The notes: a model not told the origin generated them from the letters alone. DNA of 64,000 nucleotides from Pseudomonadales bacterium (GCA_024234815.1 JACKNO010000005.1:310001-374000), one strand, 5' to 3'; numbered from the stretch's first letter, positions 18,110 through 28,054 are shown. Translations and numbers: made by a program.

Positions 18110-19245
18110 GCGGGCCTCCCCTGACTGCGCCCATCGCGCTCGATTCGCAGCACCAGTGCGAGCATGCAGCAGCATATGATCAGGCTGGTACCGCCGTAGC
18201 TCACAAATGGCAGGGTCAGCCCCTTGGTCGGCAGCAGGCCGCAACTCACGCCTATATTCACAAAAGCCTGACCGGAAAAAACCAGCGCCACCCCGTAGCA
18301 GATATAGGCACCAAACGGGTTGCCAGCGGCCAGGGCAGTGCGGCCAACCCAGAGGATACGACCGATCAGTGCCACGTAAATTGAAATCACCGCCAGCGCC
18401 CCGGCAAAGCCGGTTTCCTCAGCCCAGATAGAAAACACGAAATCGGTGTGCGCCTCGGGCAGGTAGAACAGCTTTTGCACACTGTTACCCAGTCCCACGC
18501 CCAACCATTCACCGCGGCCAAATGCGATAAGTGACTGGGTCAGCTGGAAGCCTGTATCGAAGGGGTCTGCCCAGGGATCGGTATAAGCGGTCAGGCGTTT
18601 GAGCCGGTAGGGTTCGCTCACTACCAGCACCAGGCCAGCGGCCAGAGCGCCACCCAGAACCAGCATGAAATGCCCGAGCTTGACCCCCGCCAGGAACAAC
18701 ATGCCGAATGCGCTGCCGGCGACGATGACCGTGGCGCCAAAGTCAGGCTCGATCATCAACAAAAGCGTGGCGGCGAACAGCACGGCCATCGGCTTCAGGA
18801 AACCCTGCCAATGATTGCGCACCTCGTGCTCCCGGCGCACCATGTAACCGGCGAGGTAAATCACCATGGCCATTTTCGCGAACTCGGAGGGCTGCAGGGT
18901 AAAGGGTCCCAGCGGCAACCAGCGCTGGCTGCCATTCACTTCGCGACCGACCCCGGGAATCAAAACCAGAATGAGCGCTGCCAGAGCGATGAACAGCCAC
19001 ACCCAGCCTGTCTTCAGCCAGAACTGCGGAGAAACCCGGTAGACCAGTGCGCCAGCCGCCAGCGCCAGTACCAGGTAGAACAGATGACGCTGGGTGTGAA
19101 ACCAGGGGTTCTGGAAATGCCAGTCCGCGTATTCAATCGAGGCGGAGCTGATCGCCACCAGCCCTACCAGCAGCAGCGCGACGCCCAGAATTACCAGGGG
19201 AGCATCCGGCGCGATCGAGGCAGCTGCGGGGCGATAGGTGCTCAT
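18106..19245 (-). CDS. ftsW: SEDS peptidoglycan glycosyltransferase FtsW
   Basis: Septal glycan polymerase acting with FtsI. It has 379 residues with about ten hydrophobic segments and the SEDS signatures GREVNGSQRWLPLGPF and SYGGTSLI near the C-terminus. The conserved extracellular Asp follows FAIL-type residues in HTDFVFSIWAEETGF. It overlaps murD by four bases and murG by four bases. Confidence 0.95.
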   Translation of the reverse strand: MSTYRPAAASIAPDAPLVILGVALLLVGLVAISSASIEYADWHFQNPWFHTQRHLFYLVLALAAGALVYRVSPQFWLKTGWVWLFIALAALILVLIPGVGREVNGSQRWLPLGPFTLQPSEFAKMAMVIYLAGYMVRREHEVRNHWQGFLKPMAVLFAATLLLMIEPDFGATVIVAGSAFGMLFLAGVKLGHFMLVLGGALAAGLVLVVSEPYRLKRLTAYTDPWADPFDTGFQLTQSLIAFGRGEWLGVGLGNSVQKLFYLPEAHTDFVFSIWAEETGFAGALAVISIYVALIGRILWVGRTALAAGNPFGAYICYGVALVFSGQAFVNIGVSCGLLPTKGLTLPFVSYGGTSLIICCCMLALVLRIERDGRSQGRPA

Positions 19246-20609
19246 ACCCCAGCCTCCCGCAAGCGGTCCACTGCGCGTACGAAGCGCTCGCCTCGATCGG
19301 CGTAGCCCGCGAACATATCGAAGCTGGCGCAGGCGGGCGACAGCAGAACCACATCGCCTGCCACAGCCTGCCCCGCCGCCAGTGTGACCGCCTCATCCAG
19401 GCTGCCAACCAAAGTCACGGGCGCGCTGGTGGCCAGTGCCGCCTGCAGTTTGGCCGCGTCCTCGCCCAACAACACCACCTGTTTGCAATGACTCGCCACG
19501 GCGGGCTGCAACAGGGTGAAATCGGCGCCCTTGCCCTGCCCACCGGCAATCAGCAGGATGTTGCGCCCCTGCCCTAGGCCATGCAGGGCCGCGATGGTCG
19601 CGCCGATATTGGTACCCTTGGAGTCGTTGATGTAGCTGACGCCTGCGATTTCGGCGACCCGCTGGCAGCGGTGCGGCAAGCCCCTGAACTGTCTCAACGT
19701 TGCCGTCATGCTCGCGTTCGACAGACCGGCGGCATGCCCCAGGGCCAGTGCCGCCAGGGCATTGGCTACATTGTGGCGGCCGGCCAGCCCCAGTTCACGA
19801 GTCGGCAGCAGCGGCTCGAAGCCCTGACACAGGTATTCCTCGCCGGCGATCAGGTCGAGACCAAAACCCTGGAGTTCGGGCTTGTTCATCCGCCAGCTGA
19901 TTACTTCGACGTCGGCGCCCACCAGTGGAATTGTCAGCGGGTCATCGCGGTTCACCACGGCCTTGCGGCAGCCGCGAAAGATCCGATGCTTGGCCTGATG
20001 GTAACGCGGCATCGACCCGTGCCGGTCGAGATGATCCGGGCTGACGTTGAGGACGGTGGCCACTTCAAGTTTCAATTCTCCCGCCCGCTCCAGCTGGAAG
20101 CTCGACAGTTCGAGGACGTACAGAGAACGCTTCGGGTCCAGCAGATCGAGCGCGGGTGTACCGAGATTGCCACCCACTCCCACGTCGAGGTGTGCGTCTC
20201 TCGCCATCTGCCCGACCAGCTCGGTGACCGTGGACTTCGCATTGGAGCCGGTGATTCCCACTACAGGCGCCATGGCTTCGCGCATGAACAGGTCGATATC
20301 ACCGATGATTTCGACGCCGGCGTCGCGGGCCTGTTGCACGATCGGCGACTCCATGGAAACTCCGGGGCTTACCACCAGCTCGCTCGCACCGGTGACCAAC
20401 TCCACCGGGTACACCCCTGCGTAGACGGGAACATCTGGCATTTCCTTCCTGAAATCGGCAAGCCCCGGCGCCTCGGCGCGGGTATCGATGACGCTGAAAG
20501 CCTCTCCACGTCGGTAAAAGTAGCGGGCGCAGGACAGACCAGTAGCGCCCAGGCCGACGACCACCCGGTTCACACTGCTTGCAATCACACCCTGTGCCAC
20601 GTTCGACAT
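19242..20609 (-). CDS. murD: UDP-N-acetylmuramoylalanine--D-glutamate ligase MurD
   Basis: Adds D-Glu to UDP-MurNAc-L-Ala. The start MSNVAQGVIASSVNRVVVGLGATG (455 residues) lies eight bases after the mraY stop; upstream codons of the same frame run into mraY. The P-loop VGITGSNAKSTVTEL and the ATP/substrate motif YINDSKGTNIGAT are present. Slightly longer than the E. coli protein because of small N- and C-terminal extensions. Confidence 0.95.
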   Translation of the reverse strand: MSNVAQGVIASSVNRVVVGLGATGLSCARYFYRRGEAFSVIDTRAEAPGLADFRKEMPDVPVYAGVYPVELVTGASELVVSPGVSMESPIVQQARDAGVEIIGDIDLFMREAMAPVVGITGSNAKSTVTELVGQMARDAHLDVGVGGNLGTPALDLLDPKRSLYVLELSSFQLERAGELKLEVATVLNVSPDHLDRHGSMPRYHQAKHRIFRGCRKAVVNRDDPLTIPLVGADVEVISWRMNKPELQGFGLDLIAGEEYLCQGFEPLLPTRELGLAGRHNVANALAALALGHAAGLSNASMTATLRQFRGLPHRCQRVAEIAGVSYINDSKGTNIGATIAALHGLGQGRNILLIAGGQGKGADFTLLQPAVASHCKQVVLLGEDAAKLQAALATSAPVTLVGSLDEAVTLAAGQAVAGDVVLLSPACASFDMFAGYADRGERFVRAVDRLREAGV

Positions 20610-20617
20610 CACCTTCG

Positions 20618-21700
20618 CTAGCGCAACTTCAGTGTCGCCAGTCCGAACAGGACCAGCATCACGGTAATAATCCAGAAACGCACAATCACCCGCGGCTCCG
20701 GCCATCCCTTCAACTCGAAGTGGTGGTGTATCGGAGCCATGCGAAAAATGCGCTTGCCGGTCAATTTGAACGACGCCACCTGCAGAATGACCGATACGGT
20801 CTCCAGCACGAAGATGCCGCCCATAATGAAAAATACGATTTCGTGGCGGGTGATGACGGCCACGGTTCCCAGGGCCGCGCCCAGTGCCAGCGCCCCGACA
20901 TCACCCATAAAAACTTGCGCGGGATAGGTGTTAAACCACAGGAAGCCGAGACCCGCGCCGGCAATCGCACCGCAGAATACGGCGAGTTCACCGCTGCCTG
21001 CCACGTAGGGTATGTGCAGGTACCTGGAAAAATCCGCGTGCCCCGTGAGGTAGGCGATGATACCCAGCGCGCTACCCACCATCACGGTGGGCAGGATGGC
21101 GAGGCCGTCCAGGCCATCCGTCAGGTTGACCGCGTTGCTGGCGCCGACGATGACAAAGTACGCCAGCGCCACAAACAGCGGCCCCATACTCCAGGCGAAG
21201 TCCTTGAAAAAAGGAATGTAGAGTTCGGTGGTTACCGGTGTATCAAATGCGAGGTACAGGTACAGGGCGGCACCCAGACCCGCGAGCGACTGCCAGAAGT
21301 ACTTCCAGCGGGCAGGCAGGCCGCGGGAATCCCGCTCGACAACCTTGCGGTAGTCGTCCACCCAACCCACCGCACCGAACACCGCCGTGACCAGGATGGC
21401 AATCCAGAGGTAGGCATTGCGCAGATCGCCCCACAGCAGACTGGCGATGGCGATGGCGACAAGTATGAGAGCGCCGCCCATGGTTGGCGTGCCGGACTTG
21501 CTGAGGTGACTCTGCGGGCCGTCGCTGCGCACCGCCTGGCCTACCTGGTAGTAGTTCAAACGCCGGATCATGGTCGGCCCCACCAGCAATGAAATAGCCA
21601 GCGCGGTGCCGGCGGCCAGGATGCCGCGCAGGGTGAGGTACCCGAACACGAGGAACCCCTTGTGGAATTCGCCCAGGTACTCCGCCAGAAATAACAGCAT
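20618..21700 (-). CDS. mraY: Phospho-N-acetylmuramoyl-pentapeptide transferase MraY
   Basis: Polytopic enzyme making lipid I from UDP-MurNAc-pentapeptide and undecaprenyl phosphate. Its 360 residues match E. coli exactly. The catalytic Asp pair motif (GWVDDYRK), NLTDGLDGLA and the HHHFE loop (APIHHHFELKGWPE) are visible. It sits between murF and murD with two- and eight-base gaps. Confidence 0.97.
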   Translation of the reverse strand: MLLFLAEYLGEFHKGFLVFGYLTLRGILAAGTALAISLLVGPTMIRRLNYYQVGQAVRSDGPQSHLSKSGTPTMGGALILVAIAIASLLWGDLRNAYLWIAILVTAVFGAVGWVDDYRKVVERDSRGLPARWKYFWQSLAGLGAALYLYLAFDTPVTTELYIPFFKDFAWSMGPLFVALAYFVIVGASNAVNLTDGLDGLAILPTVMVGSALGIIAYLTGHADFSRYLHIPYVAGSGELAVFCGAIAGAGLGFLWFNTYPAQVFMGDVGALALGAALGTVAVITRHEIVFFIMGGIFVLETVSVILQVASFKLTGKRIFRMAPIHHHFELKGWPEPRVIVRFWIITVMLVLFGLATLKLR

Positions 21701-21702
21701 GT

Positions 21703-23070
21703 TCAGCTCTCCCCCGCCGGCGCTGACGCCAGCATTGCCTGCATCACCCGCTCCATACGGGTGCTGCGGGAACCTTTGACCAGCACGCTGTCAGCGGCGC
21801 CGAACTCGCCCTCAAGTGCCTGGATTGCCGCCTCGCAATCGGCAAACCAACGGCCGCCCGCACCAAAGCCATCGACTGCGACCTGCAGTTCCGGACCCAC
21901 GCCCCAGAACTGGTCGATACCGCTGGCAAAAGCGTATTGACCGATCTCCCGGTGCAGGACTTCGCTGCCGGGACCCAACTCCCGCATCGCCCCCAGCACC
22001 AGGGTGCGGCGCCCCTCGCAGCCCGCCAGCATGTCAATGGCAGCGCGCACGGAACCGGGGTTGGCGTTATAGCAGTCGTCGATCACCGTGGCGCCGGTCG
22101 GCGATATCGCATACGCCAGGCGCCCCGCTGTCGGTCGCACCGCCTCCAGTCCCGCCCCGATTTCGTCCAGGCGAAGTCCGCAGGCCAGGCCGACCGCCGT
22201 GGCCGCCAGCGCATTCGCCACGTTGTGAACACCCGGCAGCAGTAGCTTGATCGGCAGTTCGCCCTGCGGGGTGACAGCCGTAAAACTGACGCCCCGGATT
22301 CCGTGGGACCGGACTGCCGTGGCAGTTACCGCCGCAGGGGAATTCATCCCGAAATCGAGGATGGTCGCGGAGCCCGCGCGGTCTCGCCAGGCCTGTGCCC
22401 AGGGCTGGTCTGCGTTGATCACAGCGCAATCCCCCGCTCCCAGCGCATCGTAAATTTCGCCCTTGGCGGCGGCCACATCCTCCACACTGCCGAAGCCCTG
22501 TAAATGGGCCGGCATGGCGTTCAGCAACAGCGCCACCGTGGGCCTGCCGATTTCGCACAACCATGCAATATCACCGGCCCTTGCCGCACCCATCTCAACC
22601 ACTGCGAACTCCACGCCGGGCTCGAGCGCCAGCAGCGTCAGCGGCACTCCAATCTCGTTGTTCAGGTTGCCTTCGGTGGCCAGTGTGCGGCCTCGCTGCG
22701 CCAGCACCGAGCGCACCATATTCTTGACCGTGGTCTTGCCACTGCTGCCGGTGATGGCCACCAGCGGCCCCCGGAACAGGGAACGGTTATAGGCGCCCAG
22801 CTGCCCCAGCGCCCGCTGCGTGTCGACCACCTTCAGCTGCGACAGCTCGAGGTCGCTTTCACGACTGACCAGCGCGGCGTCCACGCCGGCGTTGGCCACC
22901 TGCCCCAAAAAGTCGTGCCCGTCGAAATTCTCTCCCCGCAGCGCCACGAACAGGGCGCCCTCGCGGACAGCCCGGCTGTCCGTGGACACGCTGGTGAACT
23001 CCCGGTCAACACCGATGAGTTGCGCCTGCAGTGGCTCCACCAGCTCGGCCAGCGTCAGCGTCCGCATCAT
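21703..23070 (-). CDS. murF: UDP-MurNAc-tripeptide--D-Ala-D-Ala ligase MurF
   Basis: Adds D-Ala-D-Ala to complete the UDP-MurNAc-pentapeptide. It has 455 residues. VSTDSRAVREGALFVAL is the N-terminal uridine domain, VAITGSSGKTTVKNM the P-loop and VIDDCYNANPGSVRAA the conserved central motif. The first of two tandem ATGs overlaps the murE stop by four bases. Confidence 0.96.
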   Translation of the reverse strand: MMRTLTLAELVEPLQAQLIGVDREFTSVSTDSRAVREGALFVALRGENFDGHDFLGQVANAGVDAALVSRESDLELSQLKVVDTQRALGQLGAYNRSLFRGPLVAITGSSGKTTVKNMVRSVLAQRGRTLATEGNLNNEIGVPLTLLALEPGVEFAVVEMGAARAGDIAWLCEIGRPTVALLLNAMPAHLQGFGSVEDVAAAKGEIYDALGAGDCAVINADQPWAQAWRDRAGSATILDFGMNSPAAVTATAVRSHGIRGVSFTAVTPQGELPIKLLLPGVHNVANALAATAVGLACGLRLDEIGAGLEAVRPTAGRLAYAISPTGATVIDDCYNANPGSVRAAIDMLAGCEGRRTLVLGAMRELGPGSEVLHREIGQYAFASGIDQFWGVGPELQVAVDGFGAGGRWFADCEAAIQALEGEFGAADSVLVKGSRSTRMERVMQAMLASAPAGES

Positions 23071-24557
23071 GATGCCGCCCTCTGCGCCAGGGCCCCAAGC
23101 GCCTGCTCTTCATCACTGAAATGCAGGCGTTCGCCCTCGATAATCTGGTAGTCCTCGTGCCCCTTGCCGGCAATGACGACACAATCGCCCGGGCGCGCAT
23201 CCCCTATCGCGCGGTAGATTGCCGCGGCCCGATCAGGCACCAGCACAAAATCGCCGCTGCAGCCGGTGGCGATATCCGCCAGGATAGCGGCGGGGTCTTC
23301 ACTGCGCGGGTTATCACTGGTTACGATGACCCGGTCGGACAGCAGACTCGCCACCCGCCCCATCACCTGCCGCTTCGCGCGATCCCGGTCACCACCGCAC
23401 CCGAATACGGTCACCAGCCGCCCCGCGACATGGGTTTTCAGTGCGCGCAGCACCTGCTCCAGCGCATCGGGCGTGTGCGCGTAATCAACGATGACCTGCA
23501 ACCCCAGGTCATTGGGAATCACCTGCATGCGCCCTGGCACCGGCTTCAGTTCTGTCACTGCCTGCAGTACCGCGGCCAGGTCTTCCCCCGCCAGCATCAC
23601 CGCGGTCACCGCCGCGGCCAGGTTGGCCAGGTTGAACTCGCCCGGCAGCGGGCTGGAAACCCTGCCCTGGCCCCAGGGAGTCAGCAACTCGGCATCGACA
23701 CCGCCGGCGCTGAAGCGCGGGTTTCGAACGCGTACATCCGAGTTCGCGCCACTGCCCGAATACGTCAACCGGCGCACGCCTTCGCCGACCGCCGCCAGCA
23801 CCTGGGGAGCGAATTCATCGTCCACATTGATAACCGCGTTGCGCAGCCCCGGACTGGCGAACAGTTGCAGCTTGGCGCGCCCGTAGGCATCCATACTGCC
23901 GTGGTAGTCGAGGTGATCGTGGGAGAGGTTGGTATAAATGGCGGTCTTGAACTCAACACCACTGACGCGCCCCTGCACCAGGGCGTGAGACGACACTTCC
24001 ATGCAGACGACGGATACGCCCTGGTCACGCCATTGCGCCAGCTGCTGCTGTAAAGAGACCGGATCCGGGGTAGTGTTGACAGACTCCGCGACACTGTCAT
24101 CCAGGGTGGCGCCCAGGGTTCCAATCACGCCGTAGGACTTGCCGAGGGAGCGACCCAGTTGCGCCACCAGGCGGCTGGTGGTGGTTTTGCCATTAGTACC
24201 GGTGACGCCCACCATATGCAGGTCGCGTGTCGGATGGCGATAGAACCGCGCCGCCAGCGATCCCAGGTCAAAACGCAATTCCGGAATCTCCACCAGCGGC
24301 ACCGGCAGCGCATCGACAAAACCGGCCACGGGCGCTTCCGCAACGACAGCCGAGGCGCCATTCGCGACGGCCTGCTCTATAAACTGGCGGCCGTCGTGCA
24401 CATCACCGGGAACGGCCAGGAACAGGTCGCCCTTGCGCACCTTACGGCTGTCCAGGTGCAGGCCGCTGATCAAGGTATCACCGCCGCTGCAACCCGGACG
24501 CCCGAGCAACTGCGACAGCGGCATCGCCCCGGGTGCGACTGTACCGGCAGCCATCAT
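23067..24557 (-). CDS. murE: UDP-MurNAc-L-Ala-D-Glu--meso-DAP ligase MurE
   Basis: Adds the third stem residue. The DNPR box (VTSDNPRSEDPAA), typical of ligases using meso-diaminopimelate, is intact, so a Gram-negative DAP wall is expected. The P-loop is VGVTGTNGKTTTSRL. Three consecutive possible starts (GTG 24560, ATG 24557, ATG 24554) overlap the ftsI stop; the first ATG is chosen, giving 496 residues and a TGATG junction. Confidence 0.95.
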   Translation of the reverse strand: MMAAGTVAPGAMPLSQLLGRPGCSGGDTLISGLHLDSRKVRKGDLFLAVPGDVHDGRQFIEQAVANGASAVVAEAPVAGFVDALPVPLVEIPELRFDLGSLAARFYRHPTRDLHMVGVTGTNGKTTTSRLVAQLGRSLGKSYGVIGTLGATLDDSVAESVNTTPDPVSLQQQLAQWRDQGVSVVCMEVSSHALVQGRVSGVEFKTAIYTNLSHDHLDYHGSMDAYGRAKLQLFASPGLRNAVINVDDEFAPQVLAAVGEGVRRLTYSGSGANSDVRVRNPRFSAGGVDAELLTPWGQGRVSSPLPGEFNLANLAAAVTAVMLAGEDLAAVLQAVTELKPVPGRMQVIPNDLGLQVIVDYAHTPDALEQVLRALKTHVAGRLVTVFGCGGDRDRAKRQVMGRVASLLSDRVIVTSDNPRSEDPAAILADIATGCSGDFVLVPDRAAAIYRAIGDARPGDCVVIAGKGHEDYQIIEGERLHFSDEEQALGALAQRAAS

Positions 24558-26302
24558 CACGCCGGCCCCCTGCCTGCAGACTTCGCAGCCGCGGCCAGCG
24601 CGGTCTCGTCCGTGGGCGCCACGTTCAGCAGGCGCAATGCACCCTTGGTGACTGTAGAGAAAACGGGTGCCGCTACCGCACCGCCACCGTAGGCGTCGCC
24701 CTTGGGATCGTTGATGACGACAACCGTGACAATACGCGGATTGTCGATAGGCGCAATGCCCGCAAACCAGGCTACATACTGATCCGCAATATAGCCCTTC
24801 GCCCCCACCTTGTGGACGGTCCCTGTCTTGCCGCCCACCGGGAATCCGGGCACTCGCGCCTTGCGCGCCGTGCCCTGGTCGCCGGTAACGGCATGCAGAA
24901 CCTCGAGAACTTCCCGCGCTATCTGGGGAGAAACAATTCGTTCGCCGGCAGGCGCTGCGCCCTTCAGGGCCAGCAGTGACAGCGGCTGCTGCACCCCGTC
25001 GTTGGCAAACACGCTATACGCCCGCGCCAGCTGCAGTGGGCTTGCGCTTATACCGTAGCCAAAGGCGAGGGATACTTTTTCGGTGGCATACCAGCGGGCG
25101 CGATCCGGCAGCGACCCCGAGCTCTCTCCCGGGAAGCCGGTGCCCGGCGCGTGCCCGATACCGAAGCGGTTGAACACCTCCCGGATGGGCTCATGTCCCA
25201 GGTCCAGCGCGATCTTGGTTACGCCCACCTGGCTGGATTTTTCGATCACGCGGGACACGCTGATCAGGCCGTAGTTTCGCGGATCGGGGTAGACCTTGGG
25301 ACCCACGCGGATACGCCCGGGGGAGGTATCGATCATGGTGCTTGTGGTATAGCGGCCACTTTCCAGCGCCGCCACCAGAGTGAGCGTTTTCATGGTGGAA
25401 CCGGGCTCGTACACATCGGTTGCCACCCGGTTGCGCATGCTGGCCGGGTCCGCGCCCTTGCTGCTGTTCGGGTTGTAGGCCGGATAGTTCACCATAGCCA
25501 GAATCTCACCGGTATGGGCGTCCAGGGTCACGATTGAACCGGATTCCGCGCCGATCTCGGTCACCGCCTTGCGCAGCTCGCGATGCTGCAGGTACTGCAG
25601 GCGCAGATCGATACTCAGGGTGAGGTCCTTGCCCGACTGTGCCGGCTGCAATACGCCGATATCCCTCACCACCTCGCCGTGCAGGTCCTTGATGTACTTT
25701 TTCTTGCCGGGCACGCCCTTGAGCCACTCGTCGTAAGCCAATTCCAGCCCCGCGATGCCCTGGTCATCAACGTTGGTGAAGCCCAGCAACTGTGACGCCA
25801 CCTCACCCGCGGGATAGAAGCGCTGGTACTCGCGCTCGCCGCTCACCCCCCTGATCCGCAGGGCCAGAATCTCCCTGGCGTCAGCCGGCACCATATGCCG
25901 CCGCAGATACATGAACTGCTTGCCCTGGTATCGGGTCAGGCGCTCGTTCAGCACGCCCAATTCCATTCCCAGCGCGTCCGCCAGCTCCGGGAGGCGCTCT
26001 GAACCTTCCAGCACTTTCGGGTTTGCCCAGATCGAAATGACCGGCGTGCTCACCGCCAGCGGCTCCCCCCGACGATCCGTAATCACACCGCGGTAGGCGG
26101 GAATCTCGGCAGTGCGGACAGAGCGCATGTCACCCTGGTCCTGGAGGAACTCGAAACCGCGCTCGGTATCAATAATCTGCAGCGACAGCACCCGCCCCAC
26201 CAGCATTATCGGCAGCGCGGCCAACACTGCCACCACCAGGTAAAAGCGCACCCTGGCCTCCGGCTTGCCCTTGGACACCCGCTTTTTGCCATCCCGGGTC
26301 AT
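24557..26302 (-). CDS. ftsI: Septal D,D-transpeptidase FtsI (PBP3)
   Basis: Class B penicillin-binding protein cross-linking septal wall with FtsW. Start MTRDGKKRVSK gives 581 residues and an ATGA overlap with ftsL. One transmembrane helix (about 20-40), a pedestal domain and the transpeptidase domain follow. Motif 1 is S302-T-M-K305 and motif 3 is K492-T-G. Motif 2 reads S356-S-Q358 where E. coli has S-S-N, an unusual residue at a normally conserved position. The longer open frame upstream lies inside ftsL and is ignored. Confidence 0.96.
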   Translation of the reverse strand: MTRDGKKRVSKGKPEARVRFYLVVAVLAALPIMLVGRVLSLQIIDTERGFEFLQDQGDMRSVRTAEIPAYRGVITDRRGEPLAVSTPVISIWANPKVLEGSERLPELADALGMELGVLNERLTRYQGKQFMYLRRHMVPADAREILALRIRGVSGEREYQRFYPAGEVASQLLGFTNVDDQGIAGLELAYDEWLKGVPGKKKYIKDLHGEVVRDIGVLQPAQSGKDLTLSIDLRLQYLQHRELRKAVTEIGAESGSIVTLDAHTGEILAMVNYPAYNPNSSKGADPASMRNRVATDVYEPGSTMKTLTLVAALESGRYTTSTMIDTSPGRIRVGPKVYPDPRNYGLISVSRVIEKSSQVGVTKIALDLGHEPIREVFNRFGIGHAPGTGFPGESSGSLPDRARWYATEKVSLAFGYGISASPLQLARAYSVFANDGVQQPLSLLALKGAAPAGERIVSPQIAREVLEVLHAVTGDQGTARKARVPGFPVGGKTGTVHKVGAKGYIADQYVAWFAGIAPIDNPRIVTVVVINDPKGDAYGGGAVAAPVFSTVTKGALRLLNVAPTDETALAAAAKSAGRGPA

Positions 26303-26607
26303 CGGGGCAGCACCTTGAGCTGGGAGAGTTCCGGCGCCTGCATACCCAACTCCTGCACTGCAACCTTTTCCACCCGGTAGTGGGACGCCCAGGTACTGTG
26401 CTCCAGCAGCAGCCGACCGTAGTCTTCCTGCAGATACCACTGGGAGGATTCCAGCTCCTGCAGCTTCGCATACATGGCCCTGCAGGCATGGGTGCTGTAG
26501 ATCACGGCGAAAGTGGAGGCCAGGATCAGCACCGTCAAGGCCGCAGCCAGCCAGGCCAACTGGCGGCCGGGGCCCTCTTGATCAACTGTCGCTGTCGCTG
26601 TTACCAC
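26299..26607 (-). CDS. ftsL: Cell division protein FtsL
   Basis: Small bitopic divisome protein of 102 residues. A short cytoplasmic tail, one transmembrane segment (about 17-38) and a periplasmic leucine-zipper-like coiled coil (about 45-95) are seen. The start is GTG (GTGGTAACAG), because an in-frame TAG lies three codons upstream. The Shine-Dalgarno is weak, suggesting low or coupled translation after rsmH (32-base gap). Identified mainly by topology and position between rsmH and ftsI. Confidence 0.88.
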   Translation of the reverse strand: MVTATATVDQEGPGRQLAWLAAALTVLILASTFAVIYSTHACRAMYAKLQELESSQWYLQEDYGRLLLEHSTWASHYRVEKVAVQELGMQAPELSQLKVLPR

Positions 26608-26639
26608 GCCTGTCTACCCACTGCAGGCTGACCCAATGG

Positions 26640-27557
26640 TCAGCTGATTTTTTCCGCGACGCGCATAATTGCGCTGCGGGATCGAACATTGCCTGCCACC
26701 TCTTCGGCGCTGGCCTTTACTGCCTTCCCAATCAACTTCATGCGCCGATTGATCGCGCTGTCGCGCACCGGCACACCCATTGGTAACTGCTCGCCCCTGG
26801 CCATATCGCGCATGTAGCGCTTGACCAGGCGATCCTCCAGGGAGTGAAAACTGATCACCACGAGCCGGCCGCCGATGCGCAACATGTCCAACGCAACCGC
26901 GAGCAGCTCCCGCAGATCATCAAGCTCGCTGTTGGTCTTGATGCGGATAGCCTGAAACGCCCTGGTCGCCGGATGCTTGTGCTTCTCCCACTTCGGGTTG
27001 GCCTCACTGACGACCTTGGCGAGGCGACCCGTGGAGGTGATGGCCTGCTCGCTCCTGGCCTCCACAATGGCCGTGGCGATACGGCGTGAAAAACGCTCCT
27101 CTCCGTACTCCTTGAGCACCAGTGCAATCTCGTCGATGCTGGCGTGAGACAACCACTGCGCCGCCGTTTCCCCGCGCGTGGTATCCATGCGCATATCCAG
27201 CGGGCCATCCTGCAGAAAGCTGAATCCGCGCTCGCCCTCGTTGAGTTGCGGGCTGGATACGCCCAGATCCAGCAATATCCCATCCAGTTCCGCCACACCC
27301 ATGCGCTCCAGCTGCCCGGGCAGATCGGCGAAAGAACCATGAAAAAACTCAAACCTGGAGTCGGCGGCGGCCAGCTCCCTGGCGGCCTCCTGCGCGGCGG
27401 GGTCCTTGTCAACCCCAAGCAACCTGCCCGTGGGCTCCAGCCGCTGCAACAGGTAACGGCTGTGGCCGCCTCGACCGAAGGTACCATCCACATAAAAGCC
27501 GGTGGGGCGCGTCACCAGAGCATCTACCGCTTCTCGCAACAGAACTGTCTGATGCAT
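26640..27557 (-). CDS. rsmH: 16S rRNA m4C1402 methyltransferase RsmH
   Basis: SAM-dependent enzyme N4-methylating C1402 in the 16S decoding centre. Its partner RsmI, the 2'-O-methyltransferase for the same nucleotide, is encoded at 28983-29819. The 305-residue protein has YVDGTFGRGGHSRYLL as SAM motif I and SFHSLEDRLVKR near the C-terminus. ATG 27557 is preferred because AGGTGAGG, overlapping the mraZ stop, is correctly spaced for it. A GTG three codons upstream is the alternative. Confidence 0.95.
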   Translation of the reverse strand: MHQTVLLREAVDALVTRPTGFYVDGTFGRGGHSRYLLQRLEPTGRLLGVDKDPAAQEAARELAAADSRFEFFHGSFADLPGQLERMGVAELDGILLDLGVSSPQLNEGERGFSFLQDGPLDMRMDTTRGETAAQWLSHASIDEIALVLKEYGEERFSRRIATAIVEARSEQAITSTGRLAKVVSEANPKWEKHKHPATRAFQAIRIKTNSELDDLRELLAVALDMLRIGGRLVVISFHSLEDRLVKRYMRDMARGEQLPMGVPVRDSAINRRMKLIGKAVKASAEEVAGNVRSRSAIMRVAEKIS

Positions 27558-27566
27558 GGCCCTCAC

Positions 27567-28022
27567 CTACAGTGTCAGCGACATTAATTCTTCAGGTAAT
27601 TCGGCCTCAGGTCCGGAGTCCAGCAGCGCCTGATCGCGCTCCGCCATCCACAACACCTCAGACCACAATTCGAGTTTGTTGCCCTGCCCCACGAGCACCA
27701 GCTTCTTGTCCAGCTTGGCGTATTCCCGCAGCGGCTGGGGCAGCAGCATACGACCGTTGCCGTCCAGCTCCAGGTCGGTGGCGTAACCCAGCATCAGGCG
27801 CTGGAACCGCTTTACGGCGGGCTTCAGGGCGGGCAGGTTCTGGATATCGCGTTCGATTCGCTCCCATTCGGGCAGGGGATAGATCGCGAGGCAGGCTGAC
27901 TGGGTATCTATGGTCACCACGATCCGGCCGCCACACTCACTCAACAGGGGTTCGCGCTGGCGGGCTGGCATTGCCAACCTACCCTTCGAATCCATGTTGA
28001 TATGTTGTACGCCGCGAAACAC
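27567..28022 (-). CDS. mraZ: Transcriptional regulator MraZ
   Basis: AbrB-like double-SpoVT domain repressor of the dcw cluster. With GTG at 28022 as start the protein begins (M)FRGVQHINMDSKGRLAMP and is 151 residues, the usual size. GGAGTGGGG precedes this GTG. The frame stays open 12 codons further upstream, but that stretch is occupied by the MraZ-box repeats, so the upstream GTG at 28058 is rejected. The second SpoVT half contains LELDGNGRMLLP. Confidence 0.94.
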   Translation of the reverse strand: MFRGVQHINMDSKGRLAMPARQREPLLSECGGRIVVTIDTQSACLAIYPLPEWERIERDIQNLPALKPAVKRFQRLMLGYATDLELDGNGRMLLPQPLREYAKLDKKLVLVGQGNKLELWSEVLWMAERDQALLDSGPEAELPEELMSLTL

Positions 28023-28054
28023 GCCAGTTTTCCCCACTCCAATGACTTTAAAAA

